A stretch of DNA of 64,000 nucleotides from Rhizobium sp. NFR03. Its GTDB lineage: Bacteria > Pseudomonadota > Alphaproteobacteria > Rhizobiales > Rhizobiaceae. How positions within the stretch are numbered: position 1 is the stretch's first letter; the number at the start of each line of letters is the position of its first letter. The notes under the pieces were generated by a model. It searched no databases and was not told the DNA's origin. It saw only the letters and a program-made list of their open reading frames with translations. The position numbers and the translations under genes are program-made. This document shows, piece by piece, positions 46,629 to 56,183 of this stretch. Location: NCBI RefSeq assembly GCF_900111275.1, contig NZ_FOGR01000005.1:1-64000 (forward strand), in the 5' to 3' direction.

Positions 46629-49100
46629 TCAGAAGTGGACGGGGAGGGTGCTGCCAATGGCGGCGATCTCGCCGGAGGGCCGCGCCGGCATCTCTGACCC
46701 TGTCGCCTTCGGCACCAGCCGAATACGGCGTGCCGCGCCGGGCACGAGGTGGAACCAGTTGTCCGACGGCAGGAAGCCGGGGCAGGCGATATGCACCGAC
46801 TGGGCGAGGCGGTCGGTCGCGATATCGAGCACGAAGCCCTCATCGGTCTCGATCAGGTCCGCTGTCAGCGTTGCATCGTGGATCGCCGTGCGGCGGCCGA
46901 GCGGGAAGTGGAAGGCCTCGGCAAGGGGGGCATTCGTTTCCGCCGAGACGAGGCGGGCGACCGTCACGTCATGCTGCGGGCCGGCGAAACGGTAGGCATA
47001 GGTCGTATCGAAGAACGCACCGAAGAGATCGGTTGCCGGCAGCCGCAGCCTCGATCGTGCCGGCAGGATGGTTTCGTGACGGCCGGAGATAACCGGCTGG
47101 CGCCCTGCGCGAAGGCAGGTGAGTTCCAGCCGCACCGTCTCGTCGCGTGCCGTGTCGTTGACCAGATGGATGTCGAGGCCGTTCGTTCCCTCATCGAGGA
47201 GAAGCACCTGAACGGAGCGGAAGGCGCGGCGGACAGCATGCCAGACGGGTTTCGGTACACCCGTGGCATCGACGAGACCCCAGCCGGCGCCGGGCAGAAG
47301 ATCCTGGAACGTCCAGACCAGCGCGCCGCCGCAGGAGGAGCCCGCGCGGCGCCACTCGGAGAACGTGGCTTCGATCACCTCGCCGGTCACGGCACGCGAT
47401 AGGTCGAGATAGCGCGCAGGGTCTTCCCGCCGCAGCCGGGCCGGGTCGAGGTCGTAGAAACGGCCGAGATAGTGATCGCGCGTATCCTCGAAATCCCATG
47501 AGGCATCGCGGTCGCGGGGAACCCGTGCCTTCCAGCGGGGATCGTGCACGGGTGCGACGGGCAAGTGCGCATCGAGCGTCACTTGCTCCGGCACATTGGC
47601 AAAGGCGAGGCATTCGGCAGCGAAGCTGACATCGGCGCGGCGGGCATCGTCGAGCGGCCGTTCATAGGCGCCGACGCCGTAATAGTGGCCGACGCCGGCA
47701 TTCGGCGAGAAAGGCTGCGCACCACCGAAGGGGGAGTTGGGAACGTAAGCGATATCCGGTCGCTCCCGCGCCACGACGCCCGGCAGGACCGTTTCGGTCA
47801 GAGGGCCTGCCCATACCCGTTCCGCAAGGCCCATCATCGCCGCCTGCTGGTACATCTCGCTACCACCGCAGAAGATGGTCAGCGAGGGCGAGGCGCGTGT
47901 CGCCCGCAGCAGGGTCTCGATCTCCTCGCGGAGCAATCCTGCGAAGGCCTCGTCCTCGGTCGGATAGTCGAAATTGGCCAGCATGGCGTCCTGCCAGACC
48001 ATCAGCCCGAGTTCGTCGCAGAGCGCGAAGAAGGCGGCACTCTCATAGGTCATGGTTCCGCCGATGCGGATCATGTTCATATTGGCCTCGGCCGCCAGCC
48101 GCAACCAGGGTGCATAGGCCTCCCGTTCTCCCGGCAGCGTCGCGATGTCGGCATTGGTCCAGATGGCGCCGCGGCAGAAGATGTCGACACCGTTGACCTT
48201 CAGGGCGAAGCGCGTGCCATCGGCGCCCCGCTCGATCTCGATCCGGCGGAAGCCGGTGCGGCCCAGCGTGAGACGGTCCTCCCCGATGAGGATTTCGACC
48301 TCGTGGAGCACAGCTTCGCCATGGCTGCGCGGCCACCAAGGGGCGATGCCTGGCAGGACAAGCGTGGTCTCCGCACGACCATTCTCAACCATAACGGTGG
48401 TCTCATGGCCGGCGCAGCGCAGCCGGACCGGCCCCATCACCGTCGTGTCGAAGCGAACGTTCAGGTGGCCCGTGCCGTCGGCATCGAGGCAGGCGGCGAT
48501 ATCGACGGCGCTGACGCAAGCCTGTTCGGCACGGCGGAGCGTAACGGGACGATAGGGGCCGGCCGCGTGGATCTCCGGGCACCAGCCGGGCATGTAGCCG
48601 AGCGCCGTCGTGCGCACGCCGCGCAGGCCTGCGGGCACGATCATCTTGGTGCGCCAGCGCGCGCGCTTCAGCTTGCGCAACAGATGCGGCAGGAGCGCCC
48701 GGCAGCAGATCGCGAGGCGATCGTTGCCTGTCAGGCGCACGGGGACGTCGTGGCTCGTGAACATGCTCTGCGAGGAGAGGATCTTCTCGCCGTTCAGGAA
48801 GACGTCGGAGAGGGTCGCAAGACCTTGGAAACCGAGAATCGCTTCACCTGGCGGTTCATCGGCGATGATGGTGAGGAACCACGCATCCTGCCCGTTCAGC
48901 GGTTGAGGGGCCGCGCGATCGAACAGGCCTGCCGCTTCCAGCGCTCCGGCCACGGTGCCGGGCACGATTGCGGGAATGCTGTCGTCCTCAACGAGTGTCG
49001 ATGGATCTGCGTGAAGCCCCGGCGGTGTCAGGACGAGGCGCCAGCCTTGCGTCAGGGGGCGTGTCTCCTCGAGACGAAGGCGTTCCGGCAGCGTTGTCAT
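46629..49100 (-). CDS. GH2-family glycoside hydrolase (beta-mannosidase-like)
   Basis: An 823-residue protein with the GH2 layout: sugar-binding jelly-roll (LTQGWRLVLTPPG ... GLATLSDVFLNGE), immunoglobulin-like domain, then the catalytic barrel (NMNMIRIGGTMTYES). The acid/base Glu is in IFCGGSEMYQ, where the usual Asn before Glu is Ser. The candidate nucleophile Glu is in SFAAECLAFANVP. No signal peptide is visible, so it is probably cytoplasmic. It lies 41 bases after DUF1839, last in the carrier-protein operon. The start is uncertain; 49184 is in frame. Confidence 0.8.
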   Translation of the reverse strand: MTTLPERLRLEETRPLTQGWRLVLTPPGLHADPSTLVEDDSIPAIVPGTVAGALEAAGLFDRAAPQPLNGQDAWFLTIIADEPPGEAILGFQGLATLSDVFLNGEKILSSQSMFTSHDVPVRLTGNDRLAICCRALLPHLLRKLKRARWRTKMIVPAGLRGVRTTALGYMPGWCPEIHAAGPYRPVTLRRAEQACVSAVDIAACLDADGTGHLNVRFDTTVMGPVRLRCAGHETTVMVENGRAETTLVLPGIAPWWPRSHGEAVLHEVEILIGEDRLTLGRTGFRRIEIERGADGTRFALKVNGVDIFCRGAIWTNADIATLPGEREAYAPWLRLAAEANMNMIRIGGTMTYESAAFFALCDELGLMVWQDAMLANFDYPTEDEAFAGLLREEIETLLRATRASPSLTIFCGGSEMYQQAAMMGLAERVWAGPLTETVLPGVVARERPDIAYVPNSPFGGAQPFSPNAGVGHYYGVGAYERPLDDARRADVSFAAECLAFANVPEQVTLDAHLPVAPVHDPRWKARVPRDRDASWDFEDTRDHYLGRFYDLDPARLRREDPARYLDLSRAVTGEVIEATFSEWRRAGSSCGGALVWTFQDLLPGAGWGLVDATGVPKPVWHAVRRAFRSVQVLLLDEGTNGLDIHLVNDTARDETVRLELTCLRAGRQPVISGRHETILPARSRLRLPATDLFGAFFDTTYAYRFAGPQHDVTVARLVSAETNAPLAEAFHFPLGRRTAIHDATLTADLIETDEGFVLDIATDRLAQSVHIACPGFLPSDNWFHLVPGAARRIRLVPKATGSEMPARPSGEIAAIGSTLPVHF

Positions 49101-49141
49101 GATGTCGTGAGGTTCCCGGTCAATCGTGGGCAGATGAGGGA

Positions 49142-50110
49142 TCAGGGGAGCTTTGCCGCCAGCCCCAGCATCAGAACGTCCCAAGCCTCTGCGGCAGGCG
49201 TCAACGTGCCGCCGAGAGCGTCGAATTTCTTGCGGTTGACGGCGCGGGCGACCTGAAACTGCACGGTCTTGCCGACCTCGGAGATCTTGAGGGCTGCGAG
49301 GCGTTCCGCCTCATAGCGCCCGTCCGGCGCAAGCCAGCCGAGATGGGTGGCGAGCAGTTCGTAATTCGCGCCGAACTGGCGAAGCGTGTTGAAGGCGTAT
49401 TTGTGGAAGAAATCGAAGTCGCGGTTGGCCAGAGCCTCGACCTGCGCCGGGAAGACGGCAGCAAAGGCCTGAAACGGGTTGTCCTGCGGGCGGCGGGCGA
49501 AGTGAAAGGCCAGCAGCGCCTGCGCCGTTTCCCGGATGCGCGCCTCGTCCGGCAGCACGGTCGGCAGCTTGGCGAACTCGGTATAGGGCAGGAGCGGCAA
49601 AGCATCAGGATGCCCGAGCGTCTGGAACAGGCCGTCGAAATCGTCGCCTTCCAGATGGAAGAAGCCGCCATTGTGGAAATAGTCGAGGCTGCGCGAGGCC
49701 ACATCCAGCCGGTTGATGCCGATCGTCGTCTTGCCGTGTTCGCGGCCATAGGCGACGCCTGCCGTGTCGGGCATGAAGAAGCTGTCCATCTCGACGAGGC
49801 AGAGACGGCCGCGGGCGATCTGGGTCTCCAGATGCCGCTCGACCTTGTCGAAGATGGCGAGTTCCGTACAGGTTATGCCGTACAGGGCTTCGAGGTCTTC
49901 CAGCGGCACCTTGAAGAAGGTGAACTGGTCGCCCTCGAAGTCTTGGCGGAGCGTAAAGCCGAGCATGGCTTCCGGCGGCAGGCCCAGCGTGTTCAAGACC
50001 TCGATCCAGAGATCGATGTAGCAGTTGGTCTCCGGCCACATGCGCTCCTTGTCGTGGAGCGCATGTGGGCGATAGGTCTCGGGCGCGATGCCGGGGAAGA
50101 CGGCTTGCAT
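49142..50110 (-). CDS. DUF1839 family protein
   Basis: A 322-residue protein of the DUF1839 family: NCYIDLWIEVLNTLGLPPEA and LRQDFEGDQFTFFKVP near the N terminus, then LVEMDSFFMPDT and FFHLEGDDFDGLF. The family occurs next to amino acid:[carrier protein] ligases and carrier proteins, as here, so it may accept the aminoacyl group from the carrier protein; this is inferred from gene context only. It starts 6 bases after the ligase stop. Confidence 0.82.
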   Translation of the reverse strand: MQAVFPGIAPETYRPHALHDKERMWPETNCYIDLWIEVLNTLGLPPEAMLGFTLRQDFEGDQFTFFKVPLEDLEALYGITCTELAIFDKVERHLETQIARGRLCLVEMDSFFMPDTAGVAYGREHGKTTIGINRLDVASRSLDYFHNGGFFHLEGDDFDGLFQTLGHPDALPLLPYTEFAKLPTVLPDEARIRETAQALLAFHFARRPQDNPFQAFAAVFPAQVEALANRDFDFFHKYAFNTLRQFGANYELLATHLGWLAPDGRYEAERLAALKISEVGKTVQFQVARAVNRKKFDALGGTLTPAAEAWDVLMLGLAAKLP

Positions 50111-50116
50111 GGTCGA

Positions 50117-51025
50117 TCAGCCCCAGAGCGTCTTGCGGACGTGTGCCGGCCATTCGTTCACGTCGAGGCCGTGGTGCTTGAAGAGCGCCAGCGCGATGCG
50201 CTCCAGGCCGAAGCCGACGCAGGCGGTGTGCGCCGTTTCGCCGTCGTCCGTCGTCAGGCCCCAGGTCTTGCCGAAATGGTCCTGATGGTAGTTGAAGCTC
50301 ATGCAGGCGGTCGGGCCGGCATTGGCGTTGACGGGTATCAGCAGCTCGAACTTGAGGTTCTGGTTGCGCTGGTTGTTCTTGTACATCTTGCCGGCGCGAC
50401 CGAAGAAGGGGTCGTTGGCGACATCGATCTCGACGGGCAGGCCAACCGATTCCATCAGCTTGGTTCCACGCTCCATCCAGTCCTGGCGGAAGGCGACGAC
50501 GTCCGTCGGCTTGCCCATGCGGACATATTCCCGCATGCGGAACAGCTGCATGCGGGTCGGCTCCTTCGACGGCTCATGACGGAAGCAGTAGGACTGCAGG
50601 TCGAAGAGGCCGCCGCCGACAGGCAGGGCGCCACGCTTGGCGATCGTCGGATAAAGCGGATAGCAGGCGGCAGGCGTCAGAACGATGTCGGTCGCCTGTT
50701 GCTGGCCGGTCCAGTCCTTGCCCTCTTCCATGCATGTCAGCAGGCTGACATGGTCGAGCTCGCAGCCGCAGAAGGAATGGATGGTGCCGGCGAGCTGCGG
50801 AAAGCTCTTCATGTAGCCCGAACCTTCGAAATGGGCGCGGTTCATGCCGGGCGGGAAGCGGATCGCCTCCGGCTTGTCGACGCCGCCGAGGCCGTCGATG
50901 ACGGCTTCGAAGCGGGTGATGACGTCTTCGAACACGCCGCTGCGGCCATAGAGGCCATCGACGCCGGTGTCGATGAGGAGGCCGGCCGCAAACAGCCGGT
51001 CAAGCAAGGGAAGCTGCATATCCAT
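50117..51025 (-). CDS. Amino acid--[acyl-carrier-protein] ligase (class II aaRS-like)
   Basis: A 302-residue catalytic-core-only relative of the atypical methanogen seryl-tRNA synthetase, lacking any tRNA-binding domain. It activates an amino acid with ATP and loads it onto the phosphopantetheine of a carrier protein. Motif 2 is [20 protein letters not shown] (148-167) and motif 3 is [12 protein letters not shown] (271-282). C121, E166 and C269 have the spacing of the Cys/Glu/Cys zinc site described in the Bradyrhizobium enzyme. Characterised homologues in Bradyrhizobium and Agrobacterium charge glycine or alanine; the amino acid here is not proven. Confidence 0.93.
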   Translation of the reverse strand: MDMQLPLLDRLFAAGLLIDTGVDGLYGRSGVFEDVITRFEAVIDGLGGVDKPEAIRFPPGMNRAHFEGSGYMKSFPQLAGTIHSFCGCELDHVSLLTCMEEGKDWTGQQQATDIVLTPAACYPLYPTIAKRGALPVGGGLFDLQSYCFRHEPSKEPTRMQLFRMREYVRMGKPTDVVAFRQDWMERGTKLMESVGLPVEIDVANDPFFGRAGKMYKNNQRNQNLKFELLIPVNANAGPTACMSFNYHQDHFGKTWGLTTDDGETAHTACVGFGLERIALALFKHHGLDVNEWPAHVRKTLWG

Positions 51026-51031
51026 GGTCGA

Positions 51032-52213
51032 TTATCCCAGAAGGTTGGTTTCAATCTTGTTGACGAGAAGCATGTTCGACGTATTGGCGAGAATGCGGTC
51101 GTTGGAGATCATAAGCTGCGCGGACTGTGCGTCGCGCAGGTGGCGTCCGAGGGAGAACGCGGTGCCGTTCTTGTAACCCATGATGCCGGTGATCTGCATG
51201 GCGTGGTCGATGATCTTGGGCACGGTCTGGGAGACCGCGATCTTGACGTTGTTCATCGCGACGGAGAAGCCCATGGAGGAGAGCAGTTCAGGCTCGGCAA
51301 GGGCTGCCTCATAGCGGGCGAGACCCGCCGTGACATTTGCGCGGACCTGTTGCAGGAGGCTCGATGCTTCCGCGAGGTGCAGCGCGCCGGGCGGTGTCTG
51401 GCCGGGGCTCTTGCGGGCCGCGGCGCGCACAAACGCCTGGGCGCGGGTCATCGCATTGACCGCTATTCCGTACCAGACGCCGCCCCAGAGCAGGTGCGAG
51501 CTGGCAAGCATCGACTGTGCCGCGATCTCGGCGAACGGTTTTGGCAGGATCTGTTCCTTGGGGGCTTCTCCCTTGAAGAGATAGCCTTCCGAACAGGTGC
51601 CGCGCATGCCGAGCGTATCCCACTCGTTGGTGCGCTCCAGCGTGTACTGATCCTTCGTGAACACCGTCATGACCTGGTCGGTCGTCACGGCGTCCGGGTG
51701 AGCGCGGGAGGTGATCAGGATCGCATCGGCGTGGCGGCCGTAGGAAATGACCGTCGCGTCCTTCTGAAGCCGGCAGGTGTCCCCGTCGATCTCGATGGCG
51801 CAGATCGAATTGCGCATGTTGCCGCCGATGCCGCCTTCCGTCGTCGCCGAGGCGATCAGGAGCTGTTCATCGACGATACGGCGCATGAAGCTCTGGTGCC
51901 AGGGGCTGTCGATGCCGTGGGATACGAGGCTCGACAGTTTGATGTGGTGCATGGCGAAGACCATGGCGGAGGCGGAGCAGGCCTGACTGATAACGGTGCA
52001 GGCTTCCGCGATCTGCGCGGTCGTCGCGCCCTCTCCACCCAGCGTGACGGGGATCTGGATCGACAGCAGCCGCTCCGAGATCAGGGCATCTACCGCTTCG
52101 CGAGGGAAGCGGGCATTGCGGTCCACGTCGTCGGCGTGCTGCCCCGCGATGCCGGCCACGCGGCGGGCGCGCTCCAGCAGCGTCGATCCATGGGCGTTGA
52201 GAGCGACGTCCAT
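51032..52213 (-). CDS. Acyl-CoA dehydrogenase-like flavoprotein
   Basis: A 393-residue member of the acyl-CoA dehydrogenase superfamily: ATTEGGIGGNMRNS and EWDTLGMRGTCSEGY are the FAD/substrate segments. Near the C terminus the position of the usual catalytic Glu loop reads ISNDRILANTSN and has no Glu, so a standard alpha,beta-dehydrogenation is not certain. Within this operon the natural substrate could be an aminoacyl or acyl group on the carrier protein, as for prolyl-carrier-protein dehydrogenases in pyrrole synthesis (analogy). Its start overlaps the carrier-protein stop (TGATG). Confidence 0.85.
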   Translation of the reverse strand: MDVALNAHGSTLLERARRVAGIAGQHADDVDRNARFPREAVDALISERLLSIQIPVTLGGEGATTAQIAEACTVISQACSASAMVFAMHHIKLSSLVSHGIDSPWHQSFMRRIVDEQLLIASATTEGGIGGNMRNSICAIEIDGDTCRLQKDATVISYGRHADAILITSRAHPDAVTTDQVMTVFTKDQYTLERTNEWDTLGMRGTCSEGYLFKGEAPKEQILPKPFAEIAAQSMLASSHLLWGGVWYGIAVNAMTRAQAFVRAAARKSPGQTPPGALHLAEASSLLQQVRANVTAGLARYEAALAEPELLSSMGFSVAMNNVKIAVSQTVPKIIDHAMQITGIMGYKNGTAFSLGRHLRDAQSAQLMISNDRILANTSNMLLVNKIETNLLG

Positions 52214-52461
52214 CAGGCGGCTTCTTTCCCGGCCACCAGCTGGTTGACCGTCTGCTCGATGATCGTGATCGTGGAGAAGGACCTGCGGTTGAGCAGGTTG
52301 TCGGGAAACTCGACGTCGAATGTATCCTCGAGCGCCAGCATCAGCTGGACGGAGCCATGCGACGACATGCCGGCTGCGTAGAGGTCTGCGTCGTCGTCCA
52401 GGGTGGCTGCCGAGGGCAGGGAGGCATATTGGGCAAGCATTTCTCGGATCTGGGTCTTCAC
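52213..52461 (-). CDS. Acyl/aminoacyl carrier protein
   Basis: An 82-residue acidic four-helix carrier protein. The phosphopantetheine site is DLYAAGMSSHGSVQLMLALE, with S34 as attachment residue in place of the common D-S-L. FPDNLLNRRSFSTI follows as in other carriers. The GTG start has AAAGGAG eight bases upstream. First gene of the operon; the predicted partner of the ligase at 50117-51025, which charges it with an amino acid. Confidence 0.9.
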   Translation of the reverse strand: MKTQIREMLAQYASLPSAATLDDDADLYAAGMSSHGSVQLMLALEDTFDVEFPDNLLNRRSFSTITIIEQTVNQLVAGKEAA

Positions 52462-52788
52462 GGCGTCACTCCTTTACAGCGCGGCTCGAGGCCTGTGGCT
52501 CTGATGGACGCAGAGATAGCGGTTGCAGGCTAAAGACGGCCTAAGGAATATAGCTAAAGTTTCCTCAAGTGATGCCTGATATGGTTCTTGCCTGCGCAGA
52601 TCCCGTCGTAAGTCCCTGCAAATGTTGTGCTTCGCTTCGGTGTGAACCGCCACGTTCAGGGGTTGTTAACCATAAGCTGTCAATTCTTCGGATCGAGAAC
52701 CTCGTGTCGGGTGCGAACGAACGTCCGAAACTCGCCGAGCCAAGCTTTGAGCGCTGACAAAACAACCTGGCGTGGATATGGAAGCCCT
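52462..52788. other. Divergent intergenic region between the carrier-protein operon and the Wzc-like gene
   Basis: A 327-bp region that must hold promoters for both directions. TTAACCAT at 52666-52673 matches a rhizobial CtrA half-site. GGAAG just before the ATG at 52789 is the Wzc-like RBS. No terminator, RNA gene or convincing small open frame was seen. Confidence 0.5.
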
Positions 52789-54882
52789 ATGGACATCGAC
52801 GTCTTTCAACTTCCGTCGATTGTGATGCGCCGGATCGGCATCGTCATCGTGACGGCGCTGATCTTCGGCGGTCTTGGGTTTGCGTTCGTTCTCAGCCAGC
52901 CGGCCGTCTTCCGTGCCTCCACCCAGATCCTGCTCGACCCCGAGCGCCTTGCCGCGGTCGGCCAGTCCGCCGGCGATACGGCCGCGCCCGCGCAGGCGCA
53001 GCAGGCGATCGACAGCCAGATCTACGTCATGCAGTCCTTCAGCGTTCTCACAGAGGCGGCGCAAAAGCTCGAGTTGCAGAAGGATCCGTTCTTCCAGGCG
53101 AAGGTCGGCATGATCGGCCGCCTTCTTGGCCGGTCGCCACCGGTGCCGGTTTCCCAAGAGGCGGCGGCGGCGGGCGCTGCGGCGACGCTCGCGCAGAACC
53201 TCATCATCACCCGGGCCGACCAGTCGCTGGTCTTCACCATTACGGCCCAGCATCCGAACGCGGCGCGCGCCGCCGAGATCGCAAATGCCGTTTCGGCGAT
53301 CTATCTGGAAAAGGCCAACAAGACCGGTTCCGACAAGAGCCTCAAGGCCAGTATGAGCCTGCAGGTCGAGGCGGAGGAGCTTCGCAAGCGATTGCTCGAA
53401 GCCGAGGACAAGGTCGTCAAGTTCCGCACCGAGAACGGGCTGATCAGCACGGGCGAGAAAGGCCTCGTGACCGACCAGCAACTCGAGGATGTAACGCAGC
53501 AACTCGGCGGCGCGCGTGCTTCACTCGAGCAGCAGCAGATCAACTACAATCAGGTCCGCTCGCTGACGACAGGTGATCTTGCCTCGGGCGCTATTCCCGA
53601 AGCGCTGCAGCAGACGTCTGTCACGACGTTGCGGACACGCTATGCGCAGACGCTCGATCGGCTGGCGGAGCTGCAAACCAGCCTCGGCAGCCGCCATCCC
53701 CAGCTCCAGACCGCCCAGGCCCAGGCCGAAAGCATGCGGCGGGCTCTGGAGTCGGAGCTCAAGCGGGTGCAGGACTCGGTGCGCAACACCTATGAGCGCA
53801 GCAAGGCCAATGTCGCGGCGCTCGAAACGCGCTTTGCCGCGCTGCGCAACGCCAATGGCGCCAGCGGCGACGCGCGCACGAAACTTGCGCAACTCCAGAG
53901 CGAAGCCGATGCGATCCGCGGCGTCTACACCTCGTTCGTCACGCGCTCGGAAGAGTTGAGCCGCCAGTATGATATCGGTTCGGGCAATTCCCGCATCATC
54001 TCGGAGGCCTTGCCACCGTCGAAGACGACACGGGCCTCCGCCCTGCTGGTCGCCATCGCCGGCTTCCTGTTCGGGGCCGCCGCCGGATCGGCCATTGCCG
54101 TCGGGCTGGACCTTCTCGACGGGCGGGTGACCTCCGATCGACAGATCGTCGATATGCTCGGCGTTCCCGTCATCGCGCGCATCGCGGCACGCCGGACGGG
54201 AGGTCATCGGGAAACATCCGGTTTGGCGGAGGACGGCTGGACGTCCGGCCGCTCGCGGCGCACCGGCGGTATCGTCGCGCGGATGAAGCGACGCATGCCG
54301 TTTTCCGGGAAGGCGGCTGCACGGTCGCATGCGATGGAGCGGCAGCGGGAGGCAGGCGTGACACGCTCGGCCTATGTGCTGACCGATGCCGTTGCGGCCC
54401 TGCCGGCCCGCATCGTGTTTCTTTCGCCCGGCATGGAAAAGCCGGATGAGGCGCTGGTGGGCGATATCGCGCTCGCGCTGGCCGATACGGGAGCCGCCGT
54501 CGATGTCGCCAGTGCGTCCGTTGCCGCGACTTCGCCGCTGGCCGGCACACTGAGACGTATGCAGATGGGTGGCGTCCCGGCTTTTGAAAGCGTCACCTAC
54601 CGCCGGCTCGATCGCCATGCCGTACCAAGGCAGCGCAGCCGTGCCTCCGGCTCGCTCCTCTCGGCGGCAATCAAGCCGGAGCCTGCCGACTTCTCGGTGG
54701 TCGATGCGACGGGGGAGGAGAATGCTGCACGGCTGATGGCCTTCGTGAAGGACAGCGATGCAATCGCCATCGTCATCCGGCCCGGCCGCGTTGGGCGCAC
54801 CGATCTGAAGGATCTGGCGCAGGCGCTCGGCCCCTGGAAGACCAAACTCGTCGGCGTCGTGATCGTCGAGGCAGCGGCCTGA
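52789..54882 (+). CDS. Polysaccharide chain-length/export protein, Wzc/ExoP-like, without Walker A motif
   Basis: A 697-residue inner-membrane protein. A Wzz domain starts right after the first membrane helix (RIGIVIVTALIFGGLGFAF), long coiled-coil segments follow (about residues 180-400), and a second membrane helix lies near 425-445 (LLVAIAGFLFGAAAGSAIAV). The C-terminal ~200 residues resemble the cytoplasmic BY-kinase/MinD-like domain (ARIVFLSPGMEKPDEALVGD), but the ATP-binding P-loop and Tyr-rich tail are absent. It is coupled to the next gene (TGATG). Probably guides length and export of a Wzy-type polysaccharide. Confidence 0.85.
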   Translation: MDIDVFQLPSIVMRRIGIVIVTALIFGGLGFAFVLSQPAVFRASTQILLDPERLAAVGQSAGDTAAPAQAQQAIDSQIYVMQSFSVLTEAAQKLELQKDPFFQAKVGMIGRLLGRSPPVPVSQEAAAAGAAATLAQNLIITRADQSLVFTITAQHPNAARAAEIANAVSAIYLEKANKTGSDKSLKASMSLQVEAEELRKRLLEAEDKVVKFRTENGLISTGEKGLVTDQQLEDVTQQLGGARASLEQQQINYNQVRSLTTGDLASGAIPEALQQTSVTTLRTRYAQTLDRLAELQTSLGSRHPQLQTAQAQAESMRRALESELKRVQDSVRNTYERSKANVAALETRFAALRNANGASGDARTKLAQLQSEADAIRGVYTSFVTRSEELSRQYDIGSGNSRIISEALPPSKTTRASALLVAIAGFLFGAAAGSAIAVGLDLLDGRVTSDRQIVDMLGVPVIARIAARRTGGHRETSGLAEDGWTSGRSRRTGGIVARMKRRMPFSGKAAARSHAMERQREAGVTRSAYVLTDAVAALPARIVFLSPGMEKPDEALVGDIALALADTGAAVDVASASVAATSPLAGTLRRMQMGGVPAFESVTYRRLDRHAVPRQRSRASGSLLSAAIKPEPADFSVVDATGEENAARLMAFVKDSDAIAIVIRPGRVGRTDLKDLAQALGPWKTKLVGVVIVEAAA

Positions 54883-56183
54883 TGAGCGTCCTTCAGGACG
54901 TCTCCGCGCGATACGCACTGCCTGTCGGCGGTCTCCCTGCTCGGGATGGCGACGCGTGGCGGGGGCTCTATACGCGGCTGGCCGCCTTCAGCGTCATCGG
55001 CGGCCTCGTCTTCAATGCTCTTCTCTGCCTCGTCAACACCCGGATCATGCGGGTGTCCGATAGCCATGTGATGATGTCGGAGATGGTGTTGGTGGGGTGC
55101 GTGTTCATCGTGGCGCTTGGGCGCCGCACGGCACCCTACATGCTGATGGCCGTCTTTATCTCTTATATGGTCTTCCTGTTCACGATGCGTGGCCAGCCTG
55201 ATCTCAAGGCCGTTCGCGACATTCTCATTCCCATCGGTTTCTATTTCGCGGGGCGGACGCTGCAGGACCTGAAGCTTGCCGACATGCTGGTCTTCATCTC
55301 GGCGGCCATCGTGGTGGCCGTCGGCCTGTTCGAGTATTTGGCGCTCGACGTCTACATCTCCTTCTTCAACGTCATCGGTTATTATCTCGCACGCGGCAGT
55401 GTCACCGTCGATCAACTCTACGGCCAGACGACCGGCCTGTTCATCAGCGGCATGCGGCCGAGCGCGCGCACCATCCTGCCGTTTCTCGGCATGCATCGGG
55501 TGTCCTCGGTCTTTCTGGAGCCGGTTTCTGTCGGAAATTTCGGGGCGATCGTCTATGCCTGGTGCCTGTTCCGGCCGACCATGCGCCTGCGCTTCGTCAC
55601 GCTCTTCCTCGCGTTGACGGTGATCGCGCTCGGCGATGCGCGCTTCGGGCTCTACACCTGCATCCTGATGACGCTGCTCCTGCCGGCCTACCGCTTCATG
55701 CCGCGTCTTGCATGGTATGTGCTGCCGTTCATCATGCTGTCGGCGCTCGCCTATTACGGCATCCAGTCGGGCACGCAGGGCGGGCCGAACGATATCGGCG
55801 GCAGGTTTCAGGTGACCGCGCACCTTCTCACCTCGCTCGATCTGCGCGTGGTGTTCGGCGCGCAGACGACGACGCAGTTCACGGCGGACTCGGGTCTTGC
55901 CTATACGCTGACCAAGTTCGGCCTCTTCGGCTTCATAGGACTCTGGGGCCTGCTCGTCTTTGCGCCCCTCTCCAGTGTGAAGGCCCGGACCTTCCATGGC
56001 ATGGTCATCGTCTACCTTTTGCTGCTGATGATCATCAGCGACAGCGGCTACTCCATCAAGACAGCGGGCTTGCTGTGGTTCCTGTTCGGCACGATCTCCG
56101 TGCTCGACGACGCAGCGCTCGGCCGCAAGCCGCGAGAGCCGAATTCCGCAGCACCCGCCGACCGGAACCTCAGCGCGGCTTGA
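54882..56183 (+). CDS. Wzy/O-antigen-ligase-like membrane polymerase
   Basis: A 433-residue polytopic protein with about ten to twelve hydrophobic segments and a larger periplasmic loop around residues 160-205, as in O-antigen polymerases. It is translationally coupled to the Wzc-like gene. With the Wzx-like flippase at 58463-60037 it completes a Wzx/Wzy-type export set. Its 3' end overlaps the stop of the opposite-strand GH5 gene by 14 bases. Confidence 0.75.
   Translation: MSVLQDVSARYALPVGGLPARDGDAWRGLYTRLAAFSVIGGLVFNALLCLVNTRIMRVSDSHVMMSEMVLVGCVFIVALGRRTAPYMLMAVFISYMVFLFTMRGQPDLKAVRDILIPIGFYFAGRTLQDLKLADMLVFISAAIVVAVGLFEYLALDVYISFFNVIGYYLARGSVTVDQLYGQTTGLFISGMRPSARTILPFLGMHRVSSVFLEPVSVGNFGAIVYAWCLFRPTMRLRFVTLFLALTVIALGDARFGLYTCILMTLLLPAYRFMPRLAWYVLPFIMLSALAYYGIQSGTQGGPNDIGGRFQVTAHLLTSLDLRVVFGAQTTTQFTADSGLAYTLTKFGLFGFIGLWGLLVFAPLSSVKARTFHGMVIVYLLLLMIISDSGYSIKTAGLLWFLFGTISVLDDAALGRKPREPNSAAPADRNLSAA

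Noticed and set aside
49343-52381. Plus-strand open frame of 1012 codons
   Set aside because: Antisense to DUF1839, the carrier-protein ligase, the flavoprotein and carrier protein, all of which are clear families on the other strand.
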